Shown here piece after piece: positions 1-10,029 of a DNA stretch of 64,000 nucleotides. Position 1 is the first letter of the stretch, and each line of letters opens with the position of its first letter. The position numbers and the translations under genes are program-made. This DNA is from Pseudoalteromonas luteoviolacea B = ATCC 29581 (GTDB taxonomy: Bacteria; Pseudomonadota; Gammaproteobacteria; Enterobacterales; Alteromonadaceae), in contig CAPN01000051.1 in assembly GCA_000333235.1 (NCBI GenBank), positions 930,001 through 994,000 on the forward strand, in the 5' to 3' direction. The notes beneath the pieces were generated by a model that saw only the letters and a program-made list of their open reading frames with translations, searched no databases and was not told the origin of the DNA.

Positions 1-1229
1 TCGGTTCACTAGGTCAAACAGGCATCGGCCATGGTTCAGGCAAAGCGGTTATTCTAGGTTTAGCAGGTTTCGACCCTGAGTCTATTGATGCCGATGCTGT
101 GCCCGATATTTTAACTAAAATCGAAAACGAACAAATTATCTACCTAGATCAGACTAAAGCGGTTGATTTTCCAAAGCAAGGCGCCATCGTTTTCCATCGC
201 CGTAAAACGCTTCCTAAGCATTCTAATGCAATGGAATTACAAGCATTTGTAGGACAAGATATCGTCCACCGCCAAATCTACTATTCTATCGGTGGTGGTT
301 TTATTGTTCGCGATCAAGATTTCGAACAAGAAAAACAAATCGCGTTAGAGATCCGCACAGAAAATCCAGCACCTTATCCTTTTAATAATGCTGCCGAGTT
401 ACTGGCCTTGTGCAAAGAGTCAGGTTTGAGTGTCTCATCGCTAATGATGGCGAATGAAAAAACACTCAAAACAGAAAATCAAATAAAAGATGAGTTGTTT
501 AATATTTGGCAAGTGATGAAAGCGTGTATAGAACGCGGCATTCGCACAGAAGGCATTTTACCAGGTGGCTTAAAAGTAAAACGTCGCGCCCCAAGCCTTT
601 ACTTAAAGCTAAATGTTGAGAATTCCAACGATCCATTAAGAGCAATGGACTGGGTTGATCTATTTGCTTTAGCGGTCAATGAAGAAAATGCCGCTGGCGG
701 ACGCGTTGTTACGGCACCAACAAACGGTGCTGCAGGTATCCTACCGGCCGTTCTGATGTATTATCATACCTTTATAAAAGAAGTGGACCGAGAAATCGCA
801 ACACGTTACTTACTAACGGCTGCTGCTATCGGCATTCTCTACAAAAAGAATGCGTCTATTTCTGGCGCAGAAGTAGGTTGCCAAGGTGAAGTCGGCGTTG
901 CATGCTCAATGGCGGCAGGCGCACTGACGGAAATTATGGGTGGTAATGTTGTACAAGTTGAAAATGCCGCCGAGATTGGTATGGAACATAACTTAGGTTT
1001 AACGTGCGATCCGGTCGGTGGATTGGTGCAAGTACCTTGTATTGAACGCAATGCAATGGGTGCTATTAAAGCGATTAATGCCTCTCGGTTAGCACTGCGC
1101 GGCAGTGGTGAGCAAAAAGTCTCTCTCGATAAGGTGATCAAAACCATGCTCGATACTGGCAATGATATGAAAACCAAATACAAAGAAACGGCTCGCGGTG
1201 GTCTTGCTGTTAATATTATCGAGTGTTAA
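1..1229 (+). CDS. sdaA: L-serine ammonia-lyase (serine deaminase), 5' end outside window
   Basis: Converts L-serine to pyruvate and ammonia with a [4Fe-4S] cluster, in the cytosol. The reading frame is open from base 3 to the stop at 1229 (about 408 residues; the family is near 455), so only the N-terminal part is missing. The first visible codons read [16 protein letters not shown], a family-typical glycine-rich stretch, so the GTG at base 99 is internal and not the start. The cluster cysteines are visible in the C-terminal half in [19 protein letters not shown] and VPCIERN. A strong bidirectional terminator follows, shared with the convergent cysB. The product call is safe. Whether it is the sdaA or sdaB paralogue cannot be decided here. 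Confidence 0.95.
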   Translation, partial: GSLGQTGIGHGSGKAVILGLAGFDPESIDADAVPDILTKIENEQIIYLDQTKAVDFPKQGAIVFHRRKTLPKHSNAMELQAFVGQDIVHRQIYYSIGGGFIVRDQDFEQEKQIALEIRTENPAPYPFNNAAELLALCKESGLSVSSLMMANEKTLKTENQIKDELFNIWQVMKACIERGIRTEGILPGGLKVKRRAPSLYLKLNVENSNDPLRAMDWVDLFALAVNEENAAGGRVVTAPTNGAAGILPAVLMYYHTFIKEVDREIATRYLLTAAAIGILYKKNASISGAEVGCQGEVGVACSMAAGALTEIMGGNVVQVENAAEIGMEHNLGLTCDPVGGLVQVPCIERNAMGAIKAINASRLALRGSGEQKVSLDKVIKTMLDTGNDMKTKYKETARGGLAVNIIEC

Positions 1230-1270
1230 ATATTTTCTACCCAAACAACTTAACGATTGGGTAGACAACT

Positions 1271-1298
1271 AAAAAAGCCAACGTCTGTTGGCTTTTTT
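1271..1298. terminator. Bidirectional terminator between sdaA and cysB
   Basis: A perfect 12-bp stem (AAAAAAGCCAAC and its complement) closes a GTCT loop. The A-run on one side and T-run on the other let it work in both directions for the convergent genes. Confidence 0.9.
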
Positions 1299-1316
1299 AT
1301 TTTTATTTACAAGTAA

Positions 1317-2604
<1,288 letters not shown>

Positions 2605-3366
2605 ATGATTGTTACGGTCATTATTATGCTGATTGTTGCACTCATTGTGATTGCTGTGTGGGTAAGTGCCGTTCAGCAACACAAAGAGAAACAAGACGCT
2701 GAGCGTCGTAAAGAACTCGCCAAACAAAAAAAAATAATCGAAGAGTCTGAAGACGTTATATTGAATTCGTGTAACATTCCAATGTCGGATGCGATTATAC
2801 GCATCATTCAGCGACGTGTTCACGATGCGTTAGCTGCAATGGTTGAACTCTCGCCAACGTCAAAAGAACTTAAAAACCGGTTACACGAGTCTAAAGAACG
2901 TATTAATAATACCGTTGAAACACCACCTGAAGCAGAGCGACTTGTGATGCCTGACAATGACAAACAAATCATTGCCCTGGTACAAGGTATTAAAAGATTG
3001 CGTCAAGTGCTTCGCTCTGAGCATTCAAAAGGTAAAATTGACACGCAGATATTTGTAGTTGAAGATAGACGCCTTGAAAAGCTCCAACTGAAAATAAACG
3101 TTGAATCGCAAATAAAGCGTGGACGTTCAGCTCGGGCAGCAAATATGGTTGGGTCTGCAAGACAATATTTCGAAAAAGCGTATGCAACGATCAGTGCCGT
3201 CACTTACACCGATGAGTACGTCACAGAAAAGCGTATGGAACTTGAAAAATACCTCGAAGAAATCAGTACCGAATTGAAAGCGTCTAACGCATCAGCCGTA
3301 AAGAAAAAAGCAGAAAAAGAAAAAGACGACTTGGACGTTTTGTTCGCACCTAAGAAAAAATGGTAA
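2605..3366 (+). CDS. Uncharacterised membrane-anchored helical protein
   Basis: It encodes 253 residues. Residues 2-22 are a hydrophobic segment (MIVTVIIMLIVALIVIAVWV), which would anchor the N-terminus in the inner membrane. The rest is hydrophilic and mostly helical, rich in Lys, Glu and Arg, with a Lys/Glu tail ending in LFAPKKKW. No catalytic motif is visible. The start is an ATG preceded by an AAGAGA-type ribosome site. It lies divergent from cysB and convergent with the permease. I do not recognise a family with a known role. A scaffold or signalling accessory role would be guesswork. Confidence 0.75.
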   Translation: MIVTVIIMLIVALIVIAVWVSAVQQHKEKQDAERRKELAKQKKIIEESEDVILNSCNIPMSDAIIRIIQRRVHDALAAMVELSPTSKELKNRLHESKERINNTVETPPEAERLVMPDNDKQIIALVQGIKRLRQVLRSEHSKGKIDTQIFVVEDRRLEKLQLKINVESQIKRGRSARAANMVGSARQYFEKAYATISAVTYTDEYVTEKRMELEKYLEEISTELKASNASAVKKKAEKEKDDLDVLFAPKKKW

Positions 3367-3377
3367 CAGCCATTTAA

Positions 3378-3398
3378 GTTAGGGGCCACGCCCCTAAC
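3378..3398. terminator. Hairpin between convergent genes
   Basis: A perfect 8-bp GC-rich stem (GTTAGGGG / CCCCTAAC) encloses CCACG. It lacks a clear U-tract, so termination is likely but not certain. Confidence 0.55.
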
Positions 3399-3409
3399 TA
3401 GGCTTCACA

Positions 3410-4702
3410 TCACATCGTCAATGCAAACTTAATAACAAAAAGCACAGACAAGATCCAAACACTTAAACTCACTTCGTGACTACGATGGCAAAGCACTTTA
3501 ACCGCGGTGTAGGCAATAAAGCCCAAGGCAATACCGTGAGCAATCGAAAACGTTAACGGCGTCATCAATAAAACCACACTTACCGGAATCGCATCGGTCA
3601 CATCATCCCAATTAACAAACTTAAGGTTTTGCAGCATAAGCACAGCAACGTATAAGATTGCTCCTGCTGTCGCATAAGCAGGCACCATGTAAGCCACTGG
3701 CGCAAAAAACATCATTCCCAAAAAGCAAAATCCGACAGTAACTGCTGTTAGCCCTGTTTTTCCACCTACGGACACACCTGCAACAGATTCGATATAGGAT
3801 GTGGTAGTCGACGTACCCAATAATGCCCCTGCCATTGTGGCACTGCTGTCAGCGGAAAGCGCTTTGCCAAGCCTTGGCATATGCCCTTTACTATCAGCGA
3901 TACCCGCTTTTTGCGAAACGGCAACTAATGTGCCTGAGGTATCGAACAAATCAACGAACAAAAACGCAAAAACCACACTTAGCATGGATAATTCAAGTGC
4001 TGAAGCAACGTCTAATTGCATCAATGTTGGTGCGAGTGAAGGCGGAATTGCAATAACTCCTTGAAAATCTACAAGATTAAATAAAAAAGCGACAGCAGTA
4101 ACGAGAGAAATGCTAATTAACACGCCACTTTTTATATCTCGAAACATCAAACTAGCAATGACAAAAAAACTTAAAATTGCTAACAATGGGCCAGGTTGTG
4201 TTAAATCACCAAGTTGCACCAAAGTGGCAGGACTTGACACGATTATGCCTGCATTTTTTAACGCTATTAACGCCAAAAAAGCGCCAATTCCAGTAGCAAT
4301 TGCCTGTTTTAAAACCAAAGGAATGGCTTGGATGACCCATTCTCGAACTTTAAACAAACTGAGCAACAAGAACATACAACCAGACACAAATACGGCGCCT
4401 AACGCAGCTTGCCACGTGTAGCCCATACCCAAGACAACACCATAGGTGAAAAAGGCGTTAAGACCCATGCCAGGCGCAAGCGCAATCGGGTAATTTGCCC
4501 AAAATCCCATGATGAAACAGCCTATTGCTGCAGCTAAACACGTTGCTACAAAGGCTGCGCCATGATCCATACCCGCTTCCGCTAACATGGCTGGATTTAC
4601 AAATACAATGTAAACCATTGTAATGAATGTTGTTAGCCCTGCTATACATTCCCTTTTAACGCTAGAGCCCTGCGCTTTTATTGCAAACAAGCGTTCTAAC
4701 AT
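3410..4702 (-). CDS. NCS2-family purine permease (guanine/hypoxanthine type)
   Basis: Inner-membrane nucleobase:proton symporter of 430 residues with about 12 to 14 hydrophobic segments throughout. The early motif ALAPGMGLNAFFTYGVV and the mid-protein DLFDTSGTLVAVSQKAG segment are typical of the AzgA-like (GhxP/AdeP) branch rather than the uracil/xanthine branch. The N-terminus (LERLFAIKAQGSSVKRECIAG) also fits that branch. Adenine versus guanine/hypoxanthine specificity cannot be read from sequence alone. It is a single gene followed by a hairpin. Confidence 0.9.
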   Translation of the reverse strand: MLERLFAIKAQGSSVKRECIAGLTTFITMVYIVFVNPAMLAEAGMDHGAAFVATCLAAAIGCFIMGFWANYPIALAPGMGLNAFFTYGVVLGMGYTWQAALGAVFVSGCMFLLLSLFKVREWVIQAIPLVLKQAIATGIGAFLALIALKNAGIIVSSPATLVQLGDLTQPGPLLAILSFFVIASLMFRDIKSGVLISISLVTAVAFLFNLVDFQGVIAIPPSLAPTLMQLDVASALELSMLSVVFAFLFVDLFDTSGTLVAVSQKAGIADSKGHMPRLGKALSADSSATMAGALLGTSTTTSYIESVAGVSVGGKTGLTAVTVGFCFLGMMFFAPVAYMVPAYATAGAILYVAVLMLQNLKFVNWDDVTDAIPVSVVLLMTPLTFSIAHGIALGFIAYTAVKVLCHRSHEVSLSVWILSVLFVIKFALTM

Positions 4703-4821
4703 AGAACAATCCTAAAAAGACAAATCAAGTGATTGGATTTTAACACGAATTGCAATTTTAACAGGACAAATTCCTTAGATATCGACTAAACTAGAGAGAT
4801 TACGATCGATGAAGTTTCACT

Positions 4822-5286
4822 ATGCACAACAATCCTTTTGAAAGTAGCAATAGCGCAGATTTAGAACAACAACTAAATAACGTGTTGGCGTTTGTGATTG
4901 GAGAAGCGCAACCAGAGCCCAGCCCTTCTTCAATTGAAGAACAATCTTCACTACACAAAGGCTTATATTATTTGCAACAAAAACAATTTCCTTCTGCCGC
5001 TCGTTGGTTACGCCATGCCGCTATGAATGGTGATAACAAAGCTCAGTTTTACATGGGATTGTTATTTGCGAAAGGACAAGGCGTACCTCAAAGTGTCTAC
5101 CACGCTGTTGCATGGTTAAGCCTAGCAAAAAGCCAGGGATATTCCGCTGCGACCGTCGTTTTAGAAGACCTAAAACCCTACATTGCCACTCGCCGATATA
5201 AAGACGCCGAATGCTACGCAGCATCACTGTATGAACAAATTCATCAATTGCACTTTGTCAGCAATTTAAAAAACAGCCCTGAATAA
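4822..5286 (+). CDS. Sel1-repeat protein
   Basis: A short 154-residue protein without signal peptide or membrane segment. Residues about 46-85 carry a Sel1/TPR-like helical repeat: a first helix with AARWLRHAAMNGD, then AQFYMGLLFAKGQGVPQS, then AVAWLSLAKSQGYSAAT. Such repeats mediate protein contacts, and no enzymatic motif is present. It lies 131 bp upstream of the sulA-like gene, but the LexA-type box lies between them, so they are probably separate transcripts. The specific partner is unknown. Confidence 0.8.
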   Translation: MHNNPFESSNSADLEQQLNNVLAFVIGEAQPEPSPSSIEEQSSLHKGLYYLQQKQFPSAARWLRHAAMNGDNKAQFYMGLLFAKGQGVPQSVYHAVAWLSLAKSQGYSAATVVLEDLKPYIATRRYKDAECYAASLYEQIHQLHFVSNLKNSPE

Positions 5287-5376
5287 ATTGCTTTTATAAC
5301 AAGTGATTAGATAAAAAAACCAAAAGAATTGATTAAAAAATGTAAAATTCTGCTTGCACTGATAAACTGTATAAAC

Positions 5377-5396
5377 TACTGTATATACATACTGTA
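5377..5396 (+). promoter_or_regulatory. LexA (SOS) box upstream of the sulA-like gene
   Basis: TACTGTATATACATACTGTA resembles the E. coli sulA operator, with one change in the distal core (CTG for CAG). It lies 21 bp upstream of the ATG at 5418. A further CTGT half-site at 5367-5370 gives three CTGTATA-type half-sites in tandem. LexA control is inferred. Confidence 0.8.
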
Positions 5397-5417
5397 TAGA
5401 TAACCAGTGAGTAGAAC

Positions 5418-5861
5418 ATGCTTCAACCTATTTCTGTTACAAACGTAAAAAGTTACCGCGACGAAAACACAGCAAATGTGCAGCTCATTTACACCTCCGA
5501 TGAAATCTCAGCCGGTTTAGAGCTATTAAAAGTACTCCATAGTTGTAACCAAAAACACGGTTGGACATTGCTTATCGCTCCGGATAACGTACCGAATAAA
5601 GCGATGTTGCAATCTTGTTCAATTGATTCAAGTAAATTATTGGTGATCCGTCAAAAACATCTGGTAAACTTACCTTATGTTTTAAACTCTGCTCTCAAAA
5701 ATGGCAACTTTGCAGCTGTTATTACTTGGACGGACATCCTGGATGAAAAACAGCTCGCTGACTTAGAAATGGTAGCGGAGCAAACGGCAACGTTGTACTG
5801 TTTTTCTAAAGGCAGTAAAAGCATTGCAAATCTTGAGCAGGCACCTCTTATACTCTGTTAA
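5418..5861 (+). CDS. sulA: SOS cell-division inhibitor, SulA-like
   Basis: Expected to bind FtsZ and block septum formation during DNA damage. It has 147 residues (E. coli SulA 169). The alignable core is VQLIYTSDEISAGLELLKVL, then HGWTLLIAP, LLVIRQKHLVNLPYVLNSAL and NGNFAAVITWTDILDEKQLADLE. These mirror the SulA segments around its RecA-fold. The LexA box just upstream supports the SOS role. The ATG is 17 bases downstream of a GTGAG-type site. It is followed after 1 base by ychJ, so the two may be cotranscribed. ImuA-like proteins are the alternative, but they are longer and sit with imuB and dnaE2, which are absent here. Confidence 0.85.
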   Translation: MLQPISVTNVKSYRDENTANVQLIYTSDEISAGLELLKVLHSCNQKHGWTLLIAPDNVPNKAMLQSCSIDSSKLLVIRQKHLVNLPYVLNSALKNGNFAAVITWTDILDEKQLADLEMVAEQTATLYCFSKGSKSIANLEQAPLILC

Positions 5862-5862
5862 T

Positions 5863-6315
5863 ATGAACTGTTATTGCTGCTCTACTTTACCTTACAGTCA
5901 ATGTTGTGAGCCCTTGCACAGTGGGCTTGCTTTACCAAAATCTGCTGAAGCGTTGATGCGTTCTCGTTACTGTGCATATGTGTTAAAAAATGCAGAATAT
6001 ATTTTGGATACCTATTCGAAATTGGAGCAAGCTCATCACTCAGTTGAGGACATCTCCGCATTTGCAGACAGTTGCAAGTTTTTGCGCCTTGAGATCGTTG
6101 ACTCATCACACAATGTTGTTGAATTTAAAGCATTCTATTGTGTTGGTCATACTGTTGGGATACTGCATGAACGTTCAAATTTCGAATTAGAAGGTGAACG
6201 TTGGAAATACAAAGATGGGGAATTATTTTCGCATCCTGAAATGAAGTTATCTAGAAATGATCCCTGCCCATGTAAAAGTGGAAAGAAATTTAAACAATGC
6301 CATTTAAAATCATGA
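5863..6315 (+). CDS. ychJ: YchJ-family SEC-C zinc-motif protein
   Basis: 150 residues. The N-terminal CYCCSTLPYSQCCEPLHSG and the C-terminal SRNDPCPCKSGKKFKQCH are the two cysteine-rich SEC-C type motifs that bracket the YchJ family. The middle is an NTF2-like fold segment (RSRYCAYVLKNAEYILDTY). I chose the ATG at 5863, just after the sulA stop, because a longer frame from 5824 would run inside sulA and the family starts at the Cys-rich motif. The role is unknown in all species. Translational coupling to the SOS gene is possible. Confidence 0.88.
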   Translation: MNCYCCSTLPYSQCCEPLHSGLALPKSAEALMRSRYCAYVLKNAEYILDTYSKLEQAHHSVEDISAFADSCKFLRLEIVDSSHNVVEFKAFYCVGHTVGILHERSNFELEGERWKYKDGELFSHPEMKLSRNDPCPCKSGKKFKQCHLKS

Positions 6316-6338
6316 ACTAACCAACAATGACCATGCAA

Positions 6339-6851
6339 TTAAGCCACTGAACTGAGTATTGACTCATGAGCTTTAGAAGCTAGGTCATCGTAAAATGCTG
6401 CCGCATTCATTTGTACCTTGTTTACTTTTGCTGTTTGCTGTTGAATTTTTCTTCTCACTGCGAGTTCGCAGTTATCTTTCACTTCAAAAGGGATGTGTTT
6501 TTTATCATTGCGAACAGCAAAAGGCTCTGGCATCAAACATTCTTTCAAACGCATCGCCGTCATACCAAAAGATTGAACGATAAAAGCGTCTTCTTCGGCT
6601 AATAGAAGATCAAATGTTTCTGGCGCTAGCGGTTTCTGTGGACCTATTTGCAACAACCTCTTTAAAGCTTGTTCTGATTTATCTTTCTCTTCTGTCGTTG
6701 ATTGAGGTAGATGAAACTGACTAAAGTCTAAAGCATCTTGCGACAGCATAGACAACATCATTGCAAAATCACCTCGACGACCTTGTTGGACACTTTGGTT
6801 TAGTTGCGTATTAAGTTGGGCTTCGCCGAGCAATATCCGTTCAATCTGCAT
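6339..6851 (-). CDS. Uncharacterised conserved protein
   Basis: 170 residues with no signal peptide and no membrane segment. It starts MQIERILLGEAQLNTQLNQS, a glutamine-rich polar helix. The middle contains LLLAEEDAFIVQSFGMTAMRLKECLMPE, and the C-terminus is helical. I do not recognise the family. It is convergent with ychJ and divergent from the tRNA-Tyr pair. The frame is clean, the start has an AT-rich upstream region, and the codon use resembles the neighbours, so it is probably a real gene. Confidence 0.7.
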   Translation of the reverse strand: MQIERILLGEAQLNTQLNQSVQQGRRGDFAMMLSMLSQDALDFSQFHLPQSTTEEKDKSEQALKRLLQIGPQKPLAPETFDLLLAEEDAFIVQSFGMTAMRLKECLMPEPFAVRNDKKHIPFEVKDNCELAVRRKIQQQTAKVNKVQMNAAAFYDDLASKAHESILSSVA

Positions 6852-6920
6852 AGTTAGTAATCATTTATTTCAACAACATAGTATTTATCGGCTTTTTTTA
6901 AGTTTTCTTTAGTTTTTTTC

Positions 6921-6948
6921 TTTACTTAAAAATAGAGTTTGATATTAT
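6921..6948 (+). promoter_or_regulatory. Promoter of the tRNA-Tyr genes
   Basis: TTTACT (6921-6926), a 16-base spacer, then TATTAT (6943-6948), followed by a GC-rich discriminator (GGCGCCCG). A GC-rich discriminator is typical of stable-RNA promoters under stringent control. The assignment is by eye. Confidence 0.65.
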
Positions 6949-6963
6949 GGCGCCCGTTGCTGA

Positions 6964-7048
6964 GGAGGGGTTCCCGAGCGGCCAAAGGGATCAGACTGTA
7001 AATCTGACGGCACTGCCTTCGATGGTTCGAATCCGTCCCCCTCCACCA
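6964..7048 (+). tRNA. tRNA-Tyr (anticodon GTA)
   Basis: 85 bases including an encoded CCA. Acceptor GGAGGGG pairs with CCCCTCC. The anticodon loop is CTGTAAA (GTA), there is a long variable arm as in bacterial tRNA-Tyr, and the T-arm is GGTTCGAATCC. It is the first of two near-identical copies. Confidence 0.96.
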
Positions 7049-7069
7049 CTTTTTCAGCACATCCAGTGT

Positions 7070-7154
7070 GGAGGAGTTCCCGAGCGGCCAAAGGGATCAG
7101 ACTGTAAATCTGACGGCACTGCCTTCGATGGTTCGAATCCGTCCTCCTCCACCA
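7070..7154 (+). tRNA. tRNA-Tyr (anticodon GTA), second copy
   Basis: 85 bases with encoded CCA, 21 bases after the first copy. It differs from it only by a compensated acceptor pair (GGAGGAG with CTCCTCC). The two are presumably cotranscribed from the promoter near 6921. Confidence 0.96.
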
Positions 7155-7296
7155 CCCCTTCTTTGCTAGGTCCGTTGCTACTCAGTAATCTAAAACTAAA
7201 TACACTCTACTCAGTCTTGGTTTTTCAATTACTTGATCTCTAGAAAATTGTTATCAATTGGCAAGTTGCCCTTACACTTCTTTTTAACGCCATTCT

Positions 7297-7959
7297 CTAA
7301 AACGCAATTCTTTTGGCCCAGCCTTTTAGTTCATGTCGAGCAAGCTTGTGCTCTGGGTAATGCAGTGCAACTAGACGCCAAAATGCAGCACTGTGATTGA
7401 GATGAGTTCGATGGGCGAGCTCATGAACTATCACATAATCCAGCAAGTGCATTGGAAAACAAGCCAATAGCGAATTAAATGTTAATCTTCCCTTTCTATC
7501 ACAGCTTCCCCATCGTGATTTATAGCGTCGAATTTTGACCGACTCTACTGTCATGTTCATTTCTTGTAACCAATAATTTAACCGTAAAGCTAAGCGTTCC
7601 TGAAGTGACTCGATAAGATAGCGGTCAATAATTTCTGAAATGCGAGCCTCATGCTCTTTAGCAATCGAAAAAGTTTGCGAAGTTTCGCAGGCTTTTGTCG
7701 TATTTTCTTGCTTACATAGCGCTAACTTATAAGGTTTTCCCCAAAGCCAAACCTGTTCTAACTGCTTTTCGATATCTAATTCGAGATCTTTTGTTTGCTC
7801 GACTTTCTCATGGACCCAGCCACTTTTGGATGCTAGCCACTGCTCTAATGATGCTCGATCAACACCATAAGGGGCGTATACTTTTACTTGTCCTCGGTGA
7901 ACACGGATAGACACCGTCTTTCGGCGTTTGCTCAGCCTCAGCTGGTACTCAAAATCCAT
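7297..7959 (-). CDS. YgjP-like (DUF45/M48-type) zinc metallopeptidase
   Basis: 220 residues, cytoplasmic. The N-terminal beta-rich region (LRLSKRRKTVSIRVHRGQVKVYAP) leads to the catalytic zinc motif VHELAHRTHLNHSAAFW, that is HExxH plus a third His. It is preceded by the family-typical RYKSRWGSCDRKGRLTFN. These are hallmarks of the YgjP/WLM-like family often called M48 metallopeptidase. Physiological substrates are not known. It is a single gene between the tRNA genes and the divergent channel gene. Confidence 0.88.
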   Translation of the reverse strand: MDFEYQLRLSKRRKTVSIRVHRGQVKVYAPYGVDRASLEQWLASKSGWVHEKVEQTKDLELDIEKQLEQVWLWGKPYKLALCKQENTTKACETSQTFSIAKEHEARISEIIDRYLIESLQERLALRLNYWLQEMNMTVESVKIRRYKSRWGSCDRKGRLTFNSLLACFPMHLLDYVIVHELAHRTHLNHSAAFWRLVALHYPEHKLARHELKGWAKRIAF

Positions 7960-8047
7960 ATTTACTCCAAAAAAAACAGACTCGCTATTCTACCTTATAA
8001 AAATACTGCTAACCTTATAAGAGAATAAAATTAATAGGTTGCCAATT

Positions 8048-9028
8048 ATGGAAAATAAACCACTGTGTCGATACGTCTCTCCAGAGGGCCATACCTGCTC
8101 GGAAATTGATATGGGGTCTGGTTTTTGTTTTTGGCATGACAACAAGTTCGATAAAAGTGGCTTAGAATTAACGCATAAGCTAGAGCGTTACGCTAAACGA
8201 GGAGGTTTGTTACAAGGTTTAGAATTGAAACGGGCAAATCTTGAAGGTTTAAATTTAATAAATATCGATAGTAATGAAGGGTATGACCTCTCGTATAGTA
8301 ACTTTTATCGAGCGAACCTGCGCGGTGCGCATTTATTCAACAACACCATTCGACATGCTTCGCTTATGAAAGCCGATTTACGTGAAGCCAATCTGCATTG
8401 CTCCGATTTACGAGAGACAAATTTACTTGGCATAAAACTCGATAGCACGCGTATTGATAATATCGAGTTAGGAGATGCATTACTCCAAGAAGGCCAAGGA
8501 AAACTCGCTAAATCCCAAGGAAATGATGAAGAGGCATTGGACCTATACCAACAATCTGAAGAGATATACCGGATTTTACGCAAAGGAGCTGAACAACAAG
8601 GACTCTTTGAAATGGCTGGAAATTACCTCTATCGAGAGTTACAAATGCGCCATGAGCGTTACCCTATTTGGTCAAAAAAATGGTTTTTCTCAAGTTTTAG
8701 TGATTTTTTCTGCGGCTATGGGGAAAAGCCTGAAAATGTGATCCGATTTAGCCTCGGAATGATTTTTTTATGTGCAATTGGTTACTTCTTTTTGGGTGTC
8801 AATTTTCAAGACCAAATTATCGCTTTCAATTTTAACAACAGTTGGCAACAAAACCTGAGTGCTTTACTTAATAGCTTTTACTTCAGTGTCGTCACGTTCA
8901 CTACATTAGGGTATGGTGATATTACCCCTGTCGGCATATCAAGGTTAATTGCAGCCGTTGAAGCTTTCACAGGAAGTTTTACATTAGCCTTGTTCGTCGT
9001 GGTTTTTGTAAAACGCATGACACGCTAA
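8048..9028 (+). CDS. Pentapeptide-repeat protein fused to a two-TM potassium channel domain
   Basis: 326 residues from the ATG at 8048. A TTG at 8039 is in frame but less likely, because AGG lies well placed for the ATG. Residues 6-30 carry a Cys/His cluster (CRYVSPEGHTC, then CFWHD) that could bind zinc. Residues about 50-150 are pentapeptide repeats with A(N/D)Lxx spacing. A charged helical stretch follows, then a membrane helix near 235-255, and a pore loop and second helix at about 280-322. The selectivity filter is TLGYGD. It should form an oligomeric K+ channel in the inner membrane, gated by a cytosolic repeat domain. The gating ligand is unknown. Confidence 0.88.
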   Translation: MENKPLCRYVSPEGHTCSEIDMGSGFCFWHDNKFDKSGLELTHKLERYAKRGGLLQGLELKRANLEGLNLINIDSNEGYDLSYSNFYRANLRGAHLFNNTIRHASLMKADLREANLHCSDLRETNLLGIKLDSTRIDNIELGDALLQEGQGKLAKSQGNDEEALDLYQQSEEIYRILRKGAEQQGLFEMAGNYLYRELQMRHERYPIWSKKWFFSSFSDFFCGYGEKPENVIRFSLGMIFLCAIGYFFLGVNFQDQIIAFNFNNSWQQNLSALLNSFYFSVVTFTTLGYGDITPVGISRLIAAVEAFTGSFTLALFVVVFVKRMTR

Positions 9029-9233
9029 GCATAGCTTTTTTATTTATCACCTGTTGAGTTGATACCCAGTTATACTAATGACACCTCAACATCATTGTTC
9101 TGCGTAACTCTAGGAGATTCGGTATATACCGACAATCAACCTGTAAAACTGCCTTTTACAGCGTCACCTTGTTTCCACTGCATTTTTACGCTCATTTGAA
9201 AGGTGACGACATTCTATTATTTGCATACCCGCT
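9029..9233. repeat. Degenerate intergenic repeat copy
   Basis: The gap holds a sequence around 9150-9215 (TGTAAAACTGCC, then CTTGTTTCCACTGCATTTTT and TCATTTGAAAGG) that matches the order of words in the repeat at 26480-26545. It also has a short dyad with arms GGTATATACC near 9121. No protein is likely. Confidence 0.5.
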
Positions 9234-9866
9234 TTATTGTTCACCTATTTCACGACCTAACTCTTTCAAAAATTCATGCATATACTGAGTGCGTCTAGTG
9301 GCTTCTTCTTTTGCCGCATTAGTATGCATCGTCTCTTTAATTTTGAGTAACTTAATAAAAAAGTGGTCAAGTGTGTAACGTTTGTCGTCTGGTTCTCTAC
9401 TTTGGCAAAAAGGGTCCGTTGCATGATATAGGTGTCGAGCAATCGCTCCACCAACTTTCATACATCGGCTTACACCGATAGCACCTAATGCGTCCATCCT
9501 ATCTGCATCTTGGACAATTTTTGCCTCAAGTGTTTTTGGTTCAACATTAGCGCTAAAACTATGAGCAACAATAGCATGATGTATTTCGCCCAATTTTGAA
9601 TCACTATAATTAAATGTGGCTAAAAATTTCACTGCTTTATCTGCGGCAAGTGTTGAGGCAATAGCACGATCAGGGTGATTCTTTGGCACCGCGACACAAT
9701 CGTGTAGCCAAGCTGCAGGGATCACTACACTCATATCTGCGTTTTCAAGTTTAGCAAGGCGTTTTGCCGTATTTACAACACGCTGGATATGGGTAATATC
9801 ATGCGCGGTGTCTGCGATGGTAGTGCCCAAAATAAATTCTTTACAAGCTTGCTCGATGAGTTCCAT
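9234..9866 (-). CDS. HD-domain phosphohydrolase
   Basis: 210 residues. The HD fold is visible from the N-terminus: HDITHIQRVVNTAKRLAKLE supplies the first His-Asp region, AAWLHDCVAVPKNHPDRA is the HD dyad, then IVAHSFSANVEPKTLEAKI and VQDADRMDALGAIGVSR give the later His and Asp ligands. This matches the YedJ/YpgQ-like group of predicted metal-dependent nucleotide hydrolases. The substrate is not known. It is a lone gene, divergent from rlmI. Confidence 0.88.
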   Translation of the reverse strand: MELIEQACKEFILGTTIADTAHDITHIQRVVNTAKRLAKLENADMSVVIPAAWLHDCVAVPKNHPDRAIASTLAADKAVKFLATFNYSDSKLGEIHHAIVAHSFSANVEPKTLEAKIVQDADRMDALGAIGVSRCMKVGGAIARHLYHATDPFCQSREPDDKRYTLDHFFIKLLKIKETMHTNAAKEEATRRTQYMHEFLKELGREIGEQ

Positions 9867-10029
9867 CCCTTCCCTAATCTTTTGTATTTACAAACCCTAT
9901 TACCGTAGCGTATTGAAAACCAGAAGTGAACCGCTAAATAGCAAGATACATGACGAAACGCGATAAGATATTTGTATGTTCATCTAACCTTAACTACAAT
10001 GCGTGCAATTTTAGTCTATAGGTATTGCC

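Noticed and set aside
839-1183. 114-codon frame antisense to sdaA
   Set aside because: It is a shadow of a well-conserved gene, with no promoter or ribosome site of its own.
6947-7243. 98-codon frame across the two tRNA-Tyr genes
   Set aside because: It runs through both tRNA genes and their repeated sequence, so its translation repeats itself. A tRNA explanation is complete.
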